Part shown: piece by piece, positions 45,001-53,614 of the stretch
How the letters are laid out: each line of letters begins with the position of its first letter
Position numbering within the stretch: the first letter of the stretch is position 1
Assembly: GCA_020636325.1 (NCBI GenBank)
Contig: JACJYC010000017.1
Location: forward strand, 106,129-170,128
Origin: Lewinellaceae bacterium
GTDB taxonomy: Bacteria > Bacteroidota > Bacteroidia > Chitinophagales > Saprospiraceae
DNA length: 64,000 nucleotides
Reading direction: 5' to 3'
Translations under genes and position numbers: made by a program
The notes under the pieces: model-generated
What the model saw: only the letters and a program-made list of their open reading frames with translations
Told to the model about the DNA's origin: nothing
Database searches by the model: none

Positions 45001-45695
45001 CGCCCGCTCAGGCCGCTCTTTATCAGGCCGAAGTGGAAAAAACGATGAAAAAGATCGAGGAAAGCGACGGCATTGCCCGCCGCGGACTGGTTCTCCAACT
45101 CATCATGGCCCTGAAGCAGATCTGCAATCACCCCGTGCAATACGCCAAAAAAGGAAAGCCGGACCCTGCGCTGAGCGGCAAATGCCCATTGCTGCTGGAC
45201 CTGGTGGAGCAAGCCGTTGAAAACGACGAGAAAACGCTGATCTTTACGCAGTTCAGGGAAATGGGGGAATTGCTGGCGCCCATGCTGGCTGAAAAATTCG
45301 GCGGAGAAGTGCCCTTCCTGCACGGCGGCGTGTCGCGTACGGCACGGGATAAAATGGTCGATGATTTTCAAACCCTTCGCACCAACCGCATCCTGCTGCT
45401 CTCCCTGAAGGCAGGCGGCACCGGATTGAACCTGACCGCGGCCAGCCAGGTCATCCATTTCGACCTCTGGTGGAACCCCGCCGTGGAGGCCCAGGCGACG
45501 GACCGGGCGTATCGCATCGGGCAGAAACGCAACGTGCAGGTCCACCGGTTCATCACCACCGGCACCTTTGAAGAAAAGATCAATGCCATGCTGGGAAACA
45601 AAAAGGAACTGGCCGACCTGACCGTCACCAGCGGTGAAACCTGGATCGGGGAATTGCCGGATCAAGAGCTTCGTGATTTATTCAGGCTTGCGTGA
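42039..45695 (+). CDS. SWIM zinc-finger SNF2-family helicase
   Basis: Starting at MAKRGRKPKSRSSYYGSG the protein has 1,218 residues. A SWIM zinc finger sits near 163-177 (KASCSCPDWAMPCKHLAAVI, C-x-C-x-n-C-x-H). A long middle region of unknown fold follows. The SNF2 ATPase runs from about 745: ILADDMGLGKTLQVIATLQQ is Walker A, ALVIDEAQNVKNPAAEQSKA is Walker B in the DEAQ form, and MSGTPVENRLSEYWSVFDF is motif III. Then VHRFITTGTFEEKI and QATDRAYRIGQKRNVQ in the second lobe. Such proteins move along double-stranded DNA and remodel bound proteins; the SWIM finger probably binds nucleic acid. An open frame extends 1.6 kb upstream, antisense to ygiQ, and is not part of it. Confidence 0.9.
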   Translation: MAKRGRKPKSRSSYYGSGGYSSGWGWYPRSSKPLIEPGTGIRGNRNYGTTWWGQQWLNAFNQISDENRLPRGRTYANNGYVRSIDIQQNLIKAKVQGSYLYDILIQIPEFTAAEQKEIIHIVTENPDLLAGLLNRELPPDLNEACQREGIDIFPRRWSNFKASCSCPDWAMPCKHLAAVIYLIANEIDKNPFMVFELHGFDLPKALENAGFSAAQTRQLHVLKLAELQKPHDPDAVIEPLIANGEDLEDLDFSTIPDCSAGLLTILTEKPVFAAKGDFKALFGRVLSRAARFAEKETRIAAEEAGDLEEKYDQAEIVEITINADTLEPLKFQAWAASEETVFKTAGIIEFIRWLKGVPAGKLDHLATELKGIWLAWRFAEACARQSAMVPQLLACDQPDTFVVRWLPALLNEQVRSLFKKIQALLPAGMLHFEKGEDDFVPVNEDYALGLISIFLGHYIRSGDALAYDQLQEPVNKLFFWGEAVTFDKFENREYGANIALWLNRFFIAEKQWIPVLSVTEGEDGNFEMDLAAENRDEPLKAPVSLKTIFQSKDLSQWNLSILRDLSTIVEFLPDLKVIIASKGKEKLVINPVRFADVLFQSLPVVRLLGIKVLLPKALNRILHPQLSLRLGKVPGQIVVKTLMGLRQILSYQWQIAVGDRQLGPDEFLSLVRQYKGLVKIHGEYVYFDEKEVAALVGKLSNPPKITDSDLLQIALSEEYDGAPIQFTPELQELMDSLLQVGQLPPPSGLNATLRPYQLRGFSWLVKNARLGFGSILADDMGLGKTLQVIATLQQMKEDELLKEGSRALVIAPTTLLTNWQKEINRFAPGLTSHIFHGPNRELKQALESDVVLTSYGIARSDAAMLNKQNWLALVIDEAQNVKNPAAEQSKAVKKIPAPIRIAMSGTPVENRLSEYWSVFDFSNQGFLGGLKKFRENFAVPIEGKRDQKALRKFRKLTGPFVMRRLKTDKSIISDLPEKVEQDQFCQLTPAQAALYQAEVEKTMKKIEESDGIARRGLVLQLIMALKQICNHPVQYAKKGKPDPALSGKCPLLLDLVEQAVENDEKTLIFTQFREMGELLAPMLAEKFGGEVPFLHGGVSRTARDKMVDDFQTLRTNRILLLSLKAGGTGLNLTAASQVIHFDLWWNPAVEAQATDRAYRIGQKRNVQVHRFITTGTFEEKINAMLGNKKELADLTVTSGETWIGELPDQELRDLFRLA

Positions 45696-45706
45696 TTTCG
45701 ACGTTT

Positions 45707-46030
45707 TTAGTCTACAAAGGTTTCTTTGAGGACGGATTTTACTTTTTTAGTGATCGGATCTTCCAGGGTTCCTATAGTTTTTGTAATCCTCATTTTATCA
45801 ATAGTGCGGATTTGGTCAATGACGATCCAGTTTGTATTTCCCTCCAGCTCAAATGGTACCCGGGTCGGATAATTTTTTGATTGGGATGTGATAGGGCAAA
45901 TGACCACATTCAACAGGTTTCTGTTCATTTCATCGGGAGAAACGATTACGCATGGCCTGGTTTTTTTTATTTCACTGCCGATCATCGGGTCCAGGTTCAC
46001 GATGACTACATCGTATTGGGCATAGTCCAT
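45707..46030 (-). CDS. mazF: MazF/PemK-type endoribonuclease toxin
   Basis: The 107-residue protein begins MDYAQYDVVIVNLDPMIGSE and has IKKTRPCVIVSPDEMNRNLL, VVICPITSQSKNYPTRVPFE and NWIVIDQIRTIDKMRI, the MazF/CcdB-fold features with the catalytic Arg and Thr/Ser positions. MazF cuts RNA at short sequences. It follows mazE by 3 bases and converges on the SNF2 gene with 11 bases between the stop codons. Confidence 0.9.
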   Translation of the reverse strand: MDYAQYDVVIVNLDPMIGSEIKKTRPCVIVSPDEMNRNLLNVVICPITSQSKNYPTRVPFELEGNTNWIVIDQIRTIDKMRITKTIGTLEDPITKKVKSVLKETFVD

Positions 46031-46033
46031 GGT

Positions 46034-46273
46034 TTATTCATCAGGGGTTTCGTCATCAAATACAGGATCGATCAGCAATTGATCATCTTCATTTTTTCGC
46101 ATCTCAGCAAAGGCATCGTCCCAGCCTTGTCGGGGCTGCCTTACAGGTTTAATTAAAATGTATTCGCTTTCCAGAACAAGTTCCACCTTATCCTCGATCT
46201 GGTATTTCTCCAGGAGCATTTTATTCAACCTGATACCTTTTGAATTGCCGATTTGGACCACCGAGACTTTCAT
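46034..46273 (-). CDS. mazE: MazE-type antitoxin (SpoVT/AbrB fold)
   Basis: The 79-residue protein begins MKVSVVQIGNSKGIRLNKML, the AbrB-like DNA-binding fold, and continues with an acidic tail (WDDAFAEMRKNEDDQLLIDP) that wraps the toxin. It is upstream of mazF with 3 bases between, the standard order. A promoter with an imperfect inverted repeat lies at 46292-46323, where MazE or the MazEF complex would repress its own synthesis. Confidence 0.9.
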   Translation of the reverse strand: MKVSVVQIGNSKGIRLNKMLLEKYQIEDKVELVLESEYILIKPVRQPRQGWDDAFAEMRKNEDDQLLIDPVFDDETPDE

Positions 46274-46291
46274 CGTTGAAATATTCTACCA

Positions 46292-46323
46292 CAATGTTAA
46301 TACAACGTAATTACATTTCCAAA
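46292..46323 (-). promoter_or_regulatory. mazEF promoter and likely autoregulatory operator
   Basis: On the minus strand, TTTG (46320-46323), 20 bases, TAACATTG (46292-46299), one base from consensus. AATGTTAAT (46293-46301) and AATTACATT (46309-46317) form an imperfect inverted repeat over the -7 box, suiting a dimeric AbrB-fold repressor. Confidence 0.55.
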
Positions 46324-46358
46324 AGTTTCTACTTTCGAAATTAAATATAATATCCGGG

Positions 46359-47462
46359 TTATTCCAACAACTTCCTGAAAAACGGTATCAGCTCCTCCGC
46401 CATCACCCCATGGTCCTCCACACTGGGGTGCCCGGTACAACCGCCGGCCTGCATGGGGTTGAAAAAGTGAACGGCAACGGGTTGATCCGAAGGATAAAGC
46501 GCATCCACTTTCCCTTTGACGGCGCTCAGGCAATTTTGCAGGGTGGCGCGCCGCTTGCCGTTCATCATCGGACTGCTGAGCAGGGCGATCCGCGCCTTGG
46601 GGTATTTGGATTTGACCAGTTGGACAAAATCGACATAGCGGTTGACAAAGGTCGTACTGTCAAAAGGGGGCCTGGCCTTTTTGCCGTCGCCGTTGCTCAT
46701 GTCGTTGGTGCCCAGCGCGATGCTGACGACCTTGGGCGCGTAAGCGGTAAAATCCCACATGCGGGAAGCGTTGTCCTGAAAATCGGCCTTCTCATAGACC
46801 TGTGGTACCGGCGGCCCGTCGCTGTTCCAGTTGCGGTATACCCCGTAACCGCTGATGCTGCTGAGCATGAAATTGGTTTTCAGGGCCCTGGCAACCCGAG
46901 GGCCATAGGCAAAGTAAGCGTTGTGCTGATCATGGTAGACACCGCCGCCGCAGGGCGTTTCCGAAGCGTCCGAAGCGGCTCCGCAGGTGATGCTGTCGCC
47001 GATGAATTCGATCATGGGGGCATCCGGCCGTTTCAGGGCCTGCAGGTGATCGCCGGTAACGGATCGGATGAAAACGGGACCGGTATGCGCTTCGGTGGCT
47101 TTGTAGAGCCATACCGTATGGTTTCCGTCACTCGGAGCCGAAATAAGAAAGGAACCATCGGAATCCCCTGAAATTTTAATCCTTTTCTGATAGACGCCGT
47201 CGAGCTCGTATTGCAGATAATTGTGACTTTGAGGGTCTGCCAGCCGGAAGCTGATCCGGCACGCTTTCCCTTTGAAACGGAAGCCGAAATTTGAGGCGGA
47301 ACTGATCAGCTCAACCTCGTCCTGGTCGCTGACCATATACCTGCCGGTGGGAAAAAGGTCCCGTCCGGTGAGGGTATCCGCCATCCGCCCGGTCTTTGTT
47401 GTGGAACAACAGATGAGGACGAGGGAAAAAGCCAGAGAAAAAAACGGATAGCTTCTGCGCAT
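46359..47462 (-). CDS. SGNH/GDSL esterase lipoprotein, carbohydrate-esterase-2-like
   Basis: The 367-residue protein has a lipoprotein-type signal (FFSLAFSLVLICCSTTKTGR). A beta-sandwich N-terminal domain covers about 35-145 (FGFRFKGKACRISFRLADPQ). The SGNH hydrolase domain follows: MIEFIGDSITCGAASDASET with the Ser, ISGYGVYRNW with Gly, SIALGTNDMSNGDGKK with Asn, and GGCTGHPSVEDHGVMAEELI with His. This two-domain order is that of CE2 acetyl-xylan esterases, so it may remove acetyl groups from plant or algal polysaccharides. It lies divergent from the GH92 gene, consistent with a small glycan-use locus, though no SusCD pair is near. Confidence 0.85.
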   Translation of the reverse strand: MRRSYPFFSLAFSLVLICCSTTKTGRMADTLTGRDLFPTGRYMVSDQDEVELISSASNFGFRFKGKACRISFRLADPQSHNYLQYELDGVYQKRIKISGDSDGSFLISAPSDGNHTVWLYKATEAHTGPVFIRSVTGDHLQALKRPDAPMIEFIGDSITCGAASDASETPCGGGVYHDQHNAYFAYGPRVARALKTNFMLSSISGYGVYRNWNSDGPPVPQVYEKADFQDNASRMWDFTAYAPKVVSIALGTNDMSNGDGKKARPPFDSTTFVNRYVDFVQLVKSKYPKARIALLSSPMMNGKRRATLQNCLSAVKGKVDALYPSDQPVAVHFFNPMQAGGCTGHPSVEDHGVMAEELIPFFRKLLE

Positions 47463-47619
47463 TTGAAGTTGTTTAAAGGTGGTGTGGAATAGATGGGCAA
47501 AATACGAACCCTTATGCTTTTTGAGGTATAAACAAGGCGGTTCGTGTCGTTAAATAGCCTTACTTTTAAGGATCGGCCCTGTTAAAATCAGGGTGAATAT
47601 CCGTTCTAAAATCAAAAAA

Positions 47620-49899
47620 ATGATCAAATACCGGTTTGTCCTGATCGGACTGACAGGCTGCTTCCTGGCCTGCAATCAGCTTGAAACACCGGCGAATGAA
47701 CAGACCGCCCGCCCGGTGGACCTGGTTTATCCCCTGCTCGACGCCGCCAATTCCCGCTGGTTTTTCTTCAATTCGGCCACACGGCCTTTCGGTATGGTCA
47801 ACCTCAGTCCGGATACCCAAACGGACGGCGCCTGGGGCAGCGGCTACCGCTATGACACCGATACGATCCGCGGATTCAGCCATATTCACGCCTGGCAAAT
47901 GGCCGGACTTTCGGTGATGCCGGTGACGTTTGAAAAAGAAGATGAGGAAATAATTTTGGCCGATCATGCCTCCCCGTTCGCGCATGAAAAAGAAACGGTT
48001 GAAGCGGGTTACCACGCCGTTCAACTCGAACGCTACGGTATCCGGGCCGAGCTGACCAGCACCGTCCGGGCCGGATTTCACCGGTACACGTTCCATAATA
48101 CAGGCTCAAAAGGCCTGGTGATCGACCTCGGCGGCCGATTGGGACCGTCCGACATGGTCAACGGTACATTGAAACAGGACGGCGATAGAAATCTCTTCGG
48201 ACAGGTGGACAATGCCCCGACAAGAAGGCGCCCGAAGCCGGTCACCGTGTTCTTTTATATTCAACTGGATCAACCCATTGGCGCGATCCTACCGGATTCC
48301 GCCGGTAAATTCCTCATTACACTCCGGCAGCCGGGTTCGGATACCCTCCGGATGAAGGTCGGCTTATCCTATACCTCGGTTGACAACGCCCGCCTGAACC
48401 TGGAATCCGAATTGCCGCATTGGGCTTTCGACCGCGTTGTACGGGAAGCCAAAACGGAGTGGAACGGCCTGCTCAGCCGGATCCGGGTGGAAGGCGGTAC
48501 GGAATCGGATCGCAGGCGCTTTTATACCGATCTCTGGCATGCCCTCCAGGGACGGCGCATCATCAGTGATGTCAACGGCGCCTACCCGGATAATACCGGA
48601 GCGGCGTTCCGGGTCGGCCAATTGCCGCTTGATGCCGGTGGGAAACCCCGGTTCAACCACTACAACTCCGACTCGTTCTGGGGCGCGCAATGGACCCTGA
48701 ACACGCTTTGGGGGCTGGTGTATCCTGAAATTTATGAGGAATTTGTCAACAGCCTGCTCGTGTATTACCGCGACGGCGGGTTGATTCCCCGGGGCCCTTC
48801 CGGAGGGAATTACACGAATGTCATGACCGGAGCCTCCTCCACGCCTTTCATCGTCAGCGCCTGGCAAAAGGGCATTCGCGGGTTTGATGTGCAAGCCGCC
48901 TACGAAGGCCTCCGGAAGAACCACCTCCCGAACGGTATGATGGGGCGGGCCGGCTACGAACACGATTCCGCCCTTGGCGGCGGACTGGAAGATTACATCG
49001 AAAAAGGCTACGTGCCCTATCCCAATCCGAAGGGCAATTTCGGTTTTCACCAGGACGGCGCCAGCCTGACGCTGGAATACGCCTATCAGGACTGGACATT
49101 GGCGCAATTGGCCAAAGCCCTCGGAAAGGAGGAGGATTACCGCTATTTCCTGACCAGATCCGAAAATTACAAAAACCAGTTCGACCCCGGATCAGGCTGG
49201 ATGCGGCCGAAAGACGTGGCCGGAAACTGGAAAGATCCGTTCGATCCGTACCAGTATGAAAACGGCTTCAATGAATCGAATGCCGCCCAGTCGACCTGGT
49301 TTGTGCCGCACGATATCCCCGGATTAGCCGAACTGATGGGCGGCCCTGAAAAAGCGGCCGAAAAGCTGCAGGGGCAATTCGAGACAGCTGCGGCCGCTAA
49401 TTTTACTTCCGGGACTTCCCACGATCGCGGCGAAGACCCCGACCGCGCGAGGATTCCCGTTAATTACGGCAATCAACCCTCCATTCAGACCGCTTTTGTG
49501 TTCAATTACCTCGGCCGGCCGGATCTCACCCAATTCTGGAGCCGGGAAGTGATCGCAAAGGCCTTCAGCGGGCTCTCCCCCCAAACCGGCTACAACGGCG
49601 ATGAAGATCAGGGCCTGATGGGCGCCCTGGCCGTGCTGATGAAGATCGGCCTCTTCCAAATGAACGGCGGTACGGAAGCGGATCCGGCTTACGAACTGAG
49701 CTGCCCCTGGTTCGATAAAGTGACCATTGCCCTGGATCCGGCCTATTATGCGGGCGGTGAAATCACCATGGAGAAAATGGGAAAAAACGGAGATGGCGAT
49801 TTCTTGCGGTCTGCTGCCTGGAACGGAAAAAAACTGGACGGCCTGTCCATCCGGCATGGAGCCCTGACCCGGGGCGGGCATCTGGTGATGAACAGGTAG
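47620..49899 (+). CDS. GH92 family glycosidase (alpha-mannosidase type) lipoprotein
   Basis: From ATG 47620 the protein has 759 residues and a lipoprotein signal (FVLIGLTGCFLACNQLETPA). It then shows the GH92 phrases: VYPLLDAANSRWFFFNSATR, GSGYRYDTDTIRGFSHIHAW, SDSFWGAQWTLNTLWGLVYP, VPHDIPGLAELMGGPEKAAE and GYNGDEDQGLMGALAVLMKI. The last carries the catalytic base aspartates of these Ca-dependent inverting enzymes, and ENGFNESNAAQSTWFVPHD the region of the general acid. Known GH92 enzymes cut alpha-linked mannose; the exact linkage cannot be told. It shares the divergent region with the esterase gene. Confidence 0.9.
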   Translation: MIKYRFVLIGLTGCFLACNQLETPANEQTARPVDLVYPLLDAANSRWFFFNSATRPFGMVNLSPDTQTDGAWGSGYRYDTDTIRGFSHIHAWQMAGLSVMPVTFEKEDEEIILADHASPFAHEKETVEAGYHAVQLERYGIRAELTSTVRAGFHRYTFHNTGSKGLVIDLGGRLGPSDMVNGTLKQDGDRNLFGQVDNAPTRRRPKPVTVFFYIQLDQPIGAILPDSAGKFLITLRQPGSDTLRMKVGLSYTSVDNARLNLESELPHWAFDRVVREAKTEWNGLLSRIRVEGGTESDRRRFYTDLWHALQGRRIISDVNGAYPDNTGAAFRVGQLPLDAGGKPRFNHYNSDSFWGAQWTLNTLWGLVYPEIYEEFVNSLLVYYRDGGLIPRGPSGGNYTNVMTGASSTPFIVSAWQKGIRGFDVQAAYEGLRKNHLPNGMMGRAGYEHDSALGGGLEDYIEKGYVPYPNPKGNFGFHQDGASLTLEYAYQDWTLAQLAKALGKEEDYRYFLTRSENYKNQFDPGSGWMRPKDVAGNWKDPFDPYQYENGFNESNAAQSTWFVPHDIPGLAELMGGPEKAAEKLQGQFETAAAANFTSGTSHDRGEDPDRARIPVNYGNQPSIQTAFVFNYLGRPDLTQFWSREVIAKAFSGLSPQTGYNGDEDQGLMGALAVLMKIGLFQMNGGTEADPAYELSCPWFDKVTIALDPAYYAGGEITMEKMGKNGDGDFLRSAAWNGKKLDGLSIRHGALTRGGHLVMNR

Positions 49900-49985
49900 T
49901 CGCGCTGTTTCAAAAATACCCTTCATTTCGAATGGTCTTCTGATCAACCGGCCGTATCTTCACCCAAATTTCCGCGCACCCCAAA

Positions 49986-52394
49986 ATGCTCAAAAAGCTC
50001 TTCCGCCGCATACGCCGCATTTTTCGCGAGCATCCCCGCAAAGCCTGGGGTGGGGTAGCGGTCGTCCTGCTGGCCTATGCATTTTGCCTGCCCCGTCCGC
50101 TTTTTGACAAACCCGTGAGCCTGGTCATCGAAGACGAGGAAGGGGCGCTTCTCGGCGCGCGCATTGCAACTGACGGTCAATGGCGATTTCCCATGCAGGA
50201 CAGCCTGCCGGACCGGTTTGTCAAATGCCTGGTCGAATTCGAGGACCGACGGTTTTACTACCACCCGGGGGTAGACCCTGCAGGATTGGCAAGGGCCCTG
50301 GTGCAGAATATCCGCAACCGGGGAGTCGTCAGCGGCGGCAGCACCATTACCATGCAGGTCATCCGCATGGCCCGCGATAATCCGCCGCGCAACCTCTGGC
50401 AAAAAGCCATTGAGATGATCATGGCTACCCGGCTGGAACTGGGGTGCAGCAAATCGAAGATCCTCCGCTTGTATGCAGCCAATGCGCCTTTCGGCGGCAA
50501 CGTCGTAGGGCTGGAAGCGGCCTGCTGGCGCTATTTCGGCAAACAACCGGCGCTCCTTTCCTGGTCGGAAGCAGCCACCATGGCGGTACTGCCCAATGCG
50601 CCGGCCCTCATTCACCCGGGGCGCAACCGGCAGGCCCTGCTGGAAAAACGCAACCGCCTACTGGACCGGCTTCTGGCAAAGGGCGCTATCGACAGCCTGA
50701 CCTGCGAGCTGGCCAAGGAAGAAGAACTCCCGCAGGCCCCGCTGCCGCTGCCCAGCCTGGCCCCGCAACTCCTGGACCGCATCGAAAAAGAAAACATGGT
50801 GGCCGGGAAATCCCGCTTCCGGACAACCGTCAGGAAGGGACTGCAACAACAGGCCTGGTCGGTGCTCGAACGCCACCACGCCGCATTGGCCGCCAACGGC
50901 GTGCACAACCTGGCAGCCGTCATTATCGATATACAAGCCAATAAAGTGGTCGCCTACCTGGGAAACGCACCCAACGCGGGCGCAGAGCACGGCGAACAAG
51001 TGGATGTCATCACCGCACCGCGCAGCACCGGCAGCATCATGAAGCCTTTCCTTTACGCTTCGGCTTTGCAGGAAGGGCTGATCGTACCCAATAGCCTGCT
51101 GCCTGACGTGCCGACCTCGCTGAGCGGGTACCGCCCGGAGAATTTCCACGAAAAGTACGATGGCGCGGTGGTTGCCAGACGGGCCTTGATCCGCTCGTTG
51201 AACGTGCCGTTTGTCAACCTGCTGCAGGACTACGGTCTCCCCAAATTCCACCACAAACTGAAACAGCTGGGGATGACCTCGCTGGTTTTTCCTCCCGATC
51301 ACTACGGCCTGACACTGGTATTGGGCGGGGCTGAGGGCAAGCTTTGGGACCTCACGAATATCTACGCGGGCATGTCTCGCACGCTGGGGCATTTTTACGA
51401 TTACGACGGCCGCTACAACCCCGCCGATTTCCGGTTTGCCCGGTACCTTGCGGAGGACAAACCAACGGCCCTCGACCGGGATAAGCTCCTGGAAGAGCCG
51501 CCGTATCTGGGGGCAGCCGCCATTTATTATACCTTTGATGCGATGCAGGAGCTTGAACGGCCCAATGCGGAAGGGGAGTGGGAACGGTTCAGTTCCGGCA
51601 GGCGCATTGCCTGGAAAACGGGTACCAGCTTCGGCTTTCGGGATGCCTGGGCCATCGGCGTCACTCCGCGTTACGCGGTGGGCGTTTGGGCGGGCAACGC
51701 CGACGGAGAGGGGCGGCCCGGCCTGATCGGGGTATTGGCCGCCGCACCGGTCTTGTTCGACCTGTTCAATATCCTGCCTGCGCCGCCGTCCGGGGTGAAT
51801 CGCTGGTTTGATCAGCCCTATGACGATATGGAACGGCAGGTCATCTGCCGCCACAGCGGGTACAAACCGCTGGCCCAATGCCCGGTGGATACGGTTTACG
51901 GCCCGGTCAGCGCGCGGAATTTGAAAGCCTGCCCTTATTGCCGGATCGTGCACCTGGATCACGCGGGCCGCTTTCAGGTAACCGCCGAATGCGAACCGCC
52001 TGACCGGATGCAGCATGTACCGTGGTTTGTCCTGCCGCCCCTGGAAGAGTTTTATTACAAATCCAAGAATCCGCAATACCAGCCTTTGCCGCCCTTTGTA
52101 GCGGGCTGCGACCCGGGCGGGGATTCCAACCCGATGGAACTGATCTACCCCAAACAGCCCACCCGGATCCTGGTACCCGTCGATCTGGACGGGAAACTAT
52201 CCCGCACGGTCTTCTCGGTAGCACACCGCCGCCCGGAAACCGCCATTTACTGGCATATCGACGGAGAATACATCGGCTCCACGGTCACCTTCCACAGCAT
52301 GGAACTCAATCCGCCTGAAGGCAAGCACATACTGACCCTGGTGGATGCCGACGGGCGCAGACTGGTGCAGCCTTTTGAGATATTGAAGAAGTGA
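49986..52394 (+). CDS. pbpC: Penicillin-binding protein 1C
   Basis: The 802-residue protein has a short cytoplasmic start and one membrane helix (GVAVVLLAYAFCLPRPLF). A GT51 glycosyltransferase follows (FVKCLVEFEDRRFYYHPGVD, SGGSTITMQVIRMARDNPPR, then an RLELGCSKSKILRLY region). The transpeptidase has APRSTGSIMKPFLYASALQE (S-x-x-K) and RIAWKTGTSFGFRDAWAIGV (K-T-G). The C-terminal BiPBP_C domain has a Cys-rich insert (ARNLKACPYCRIVHLDHAG). This order and length are those of PbpC. In many bacteria pbpC neighbours an alpha-2-macroglobulin gene; here it does not. A -7-like box TATCTTCA lies at 49955-49962. Confidence 0.93.
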   Translation: MLKKLFRRIRRIFREHPRKAWGGVAVVLLAYAFCLPRPLFDKPVSLVIEDEEGALLGARIATDGQWRFPMQDSLPDRFVKCLVEFEDRRFYYHPGVDPAGLARALVQNIRNRGVVSGGSTITMQVIRMARDNPPRNLWQKAIEMIMATRLELGCSKSKILRLYAANAPFGGNVVGLEAACWRYFGKQPALLSWSEAATMAVLPNAPALIHPGRNRQALLEKRNRLLDRLLAKGAIDSLTCELAKEEELPQAPLPLPSLAPQLLDRIEKENMVAGKSRFRTTVRKGLQQQAWSVLERHHAALAANGVHNLAAVIIDIQANKVVAYLGNAPNAGAEHGEQVDVITAPRSTGSIMKPFLYASALQEGLIVPNSLLPDVPTSLSGYRPENFHEKYDGAVVARRALIRSLNVPFVNLLQDYGLPKFHHKLKQLGMTSLVFPPDHYGLTLVLGGAEGKLWDLTNIYAGMSRTLGHFYDYDGRYNPADFRFARYLAEDKPTALDRDKLLEEPPYLGAAAIYYTFDAMQELERPNAEGEWERFSSGRRIAWKTGTSFGFRDAWAIGVTPRYAVGVWAGNADGEGRPGLIGVLAAAPVLFDLFNILPAPPSGVNRWFDQPYDDMERQVICRHSGYKPLAQCPVDTVYGPVSARNLKACPYCRIVHLDHAGRFQVTAECEPPDRMQHVPWFVLPPLEEFYYKSKNPQYQPLPPFVAGCDPGGDSNPMELIYPKQPTRILVPVDLDGKLSRTVFSVAHRRPETAIYWHIDGEYIGSTVTFHSMELNPPEGKHILTLVDADGRRLVQPFEILKK

Positions 52395-52400
52395 TTGCTG

Positions 52401-52435
52401 CCCGCCGTCGCTCTTGTGGAGCTATGGCGGACGGG
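52401..52435. repeat. CCCGCC palindromic cassette after pbpC
   Basis: CCCGCCGTCGCTC, a 5-base TTGTG loop, then GAGCTATGGCGGACGGG form an imperfect hairpin just after the pbpC stop. Similar CCCGCC/GGCGGG cassettes lie at 37881 and, more distantly, at 60974-61055. The rest of 52395-52747 is AT-rich with a promoter at 52621. Confidence 0.55.
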
Positions 52436-52620
52436 GGATGCTGCCAACTGGGAACCGACCGAAAAAAAATTAAAATTCCGCCGTTTCAATTCCCGCCGAA
52501 GACAATTTTAAAAAGAATAACATTTTGAAATAAATTTTAAAAATATCGCATTTTAACAGTATTATATTCTTTAATAATTCTTAAATAAGTATTAATTTAA
52601 AATAAAATTTTGCAAATTTC

Positions 52621-52651
52621 TTGCCTTAGATGTGTAACGAAAGTACCTTTG
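52621..52651 (+). promoter_or_regulatory. Promoter of the small barrel gene
   Basis: TTG (52621-52623), 20 bases, TACCTTTG (52644-52651): a near-ideal Bacteroidota promoter within an AT-rich tract. Transcription would begin near 52658, leaving a leader of about 90 bases that contains a GC-rich GGGGGCCCTGTCGGC segment. Confidence 0.7.
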
Positions 52652-52747
52652 CGGCGTTATAAGGGGGCCCTGTCGGCTAAAATGAAGCCGGACCGGGAAA
52701 ATACATTAAGCCTTCATAACCCTTAACCACATAAACGAGAACATTCC

Positions 52748-53332
52748 ATGAAAAAATTAATCTTTGCACTTGCGCTCCTGATCGTGATGACGATCCAACT
52801 CCCCGCTCAGTTTACCAATTTCAAGCCGGGCAACGTTGAATTTGCGGCCGGAATCGGCGTACTGCCTACTTATTTCAAGGACAAGGCAACCACCGTGGTG
52901 CCGCCGGTCAGCGCCCGCCTCGATGTGCGGGTTACGCCGGGGTTCACCCTTGGCGCTTTTGCCGGTTATTCCTCTTATACCAAGGAAAAATTGTCTGCTC
53001 CGTCGGGCACGGTAACGCATATCGAGAACGAATCGCTGATGATCGGTCTGCGCGCGGCCATGCATGCCCTGCGGGTGACCAATACGGATATCTACGGCGG
53101 GTTCCAACTGGGGTATGAAATCCCGAATGTACATACGGAGTCAACCCAGGTTCCGACGGACTCCCCCAGAGACGACATACAACCTTCCTTCAGCCGGCCG
53201 GCCGAAAACAAGCTGGTATACAGCGGCTTTATCGGCGCCAGCCACTACCTGACCAAACGGGTAGGCTTTTACGGCGAAGTAGGTTTCGGCATATCTGTAC
53301 TGAATGTCGGCCTCACCTGGAAATTGAAGTGA
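52748..53332 (+). CDS. Small outer-membrane beta-barrel protein
   Basis: The 194-residue protein has a signal peptide (LIFALALLIVMTIQLPAQ). The alternating pattern that follows fits an eight-stranded barrel (VEFAAGIGVLPTYFKDKATT, VSARLDVRVTPGFTLGAFAG, SLMIGLRAAMHALRVTNTDI, YGGFQLGYEIP), ending VLNVGLTWKLK with a terminal aromatic position as barrel-assembly signals need. It has its own strong promoter and terminator, so it is a monocistronic, probably abundant envelope protein of unknown role. Confidence 0.8.
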   Translation: MKKLIFALALLIVMTIQLPAQFTNFKPGNVEFAAGIGVLPTYFKDKATTVVPPVSARLDVRVTPGFTLGAFAGYSSYTKEKLSAPSGTVTHIENESLMIGLRAAMHALRVTNTDIYGGFQLGYEIPNVHTESTQVPTDSPRDDIQPSFSRPAENKLVYSGFIGASHYLTKRVGFYGEVGFGISVLNVGLTWKLK

Positions 53333-53383
53333 GCCGATCCCGGAAATCCCGGGTTATAATTCTATGACGTTTCGAAAAGTCCT

Positions 53384-53411
53384 GGGCTTCCCATTGCGGG
53401 AGGCCTTTTTT
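53384..53411 (+). terminator. Rho-independent terminator after the barrel gene
   Basis: GGGCTTCCC, loop ATTGC, GGGAGGCC, then TTTTTT (53406-53411): a stable GC stem with a U tract, 50 bases after the stop codon. Confidence 0.85.
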
Positions 53412-53441
53412 ATGGGTTCTATGACCGTATTGAAGATTAGG

Positions 53442-53473
53442 TTTCCGGCCTGCAGGACCGGTATGCGATCGCT
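53442..53473 (+). repeat. 32-nt dispersed repeat, second copy
   Basis: The block starting TTTCCGGCCTG at 53442 matches the minus strand of 21380-21411 in 28 of 32 positions. It holds the GGACCGGTATG core of the inverted repeat seen there. Confidence 0.55.
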
Positions 53474-53614
53474 TTGGATAGAGACCGGACACGGGCAATG
53501 GACAAAAAAATCCACCCTTCGTGTGCATTTTCCATAAAAACCGCATCTATAGGAAAAAACGCACGAGCCATGACCAAAAATTACCCTGCCGGGCGGCACT
53601 TCCGCCCAATTCCG

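Noticed and set aside
44247..45665. 472-codon minus-strand open frame inside the SNF2 gene
   Set aside because: Antisense to the helicase core, whose motifs are intact.
50658..52076. 472-codon minus-strand open frame inside pbpC
   Set aside because: Antisense to the transpeptidase domain; no features of its own.
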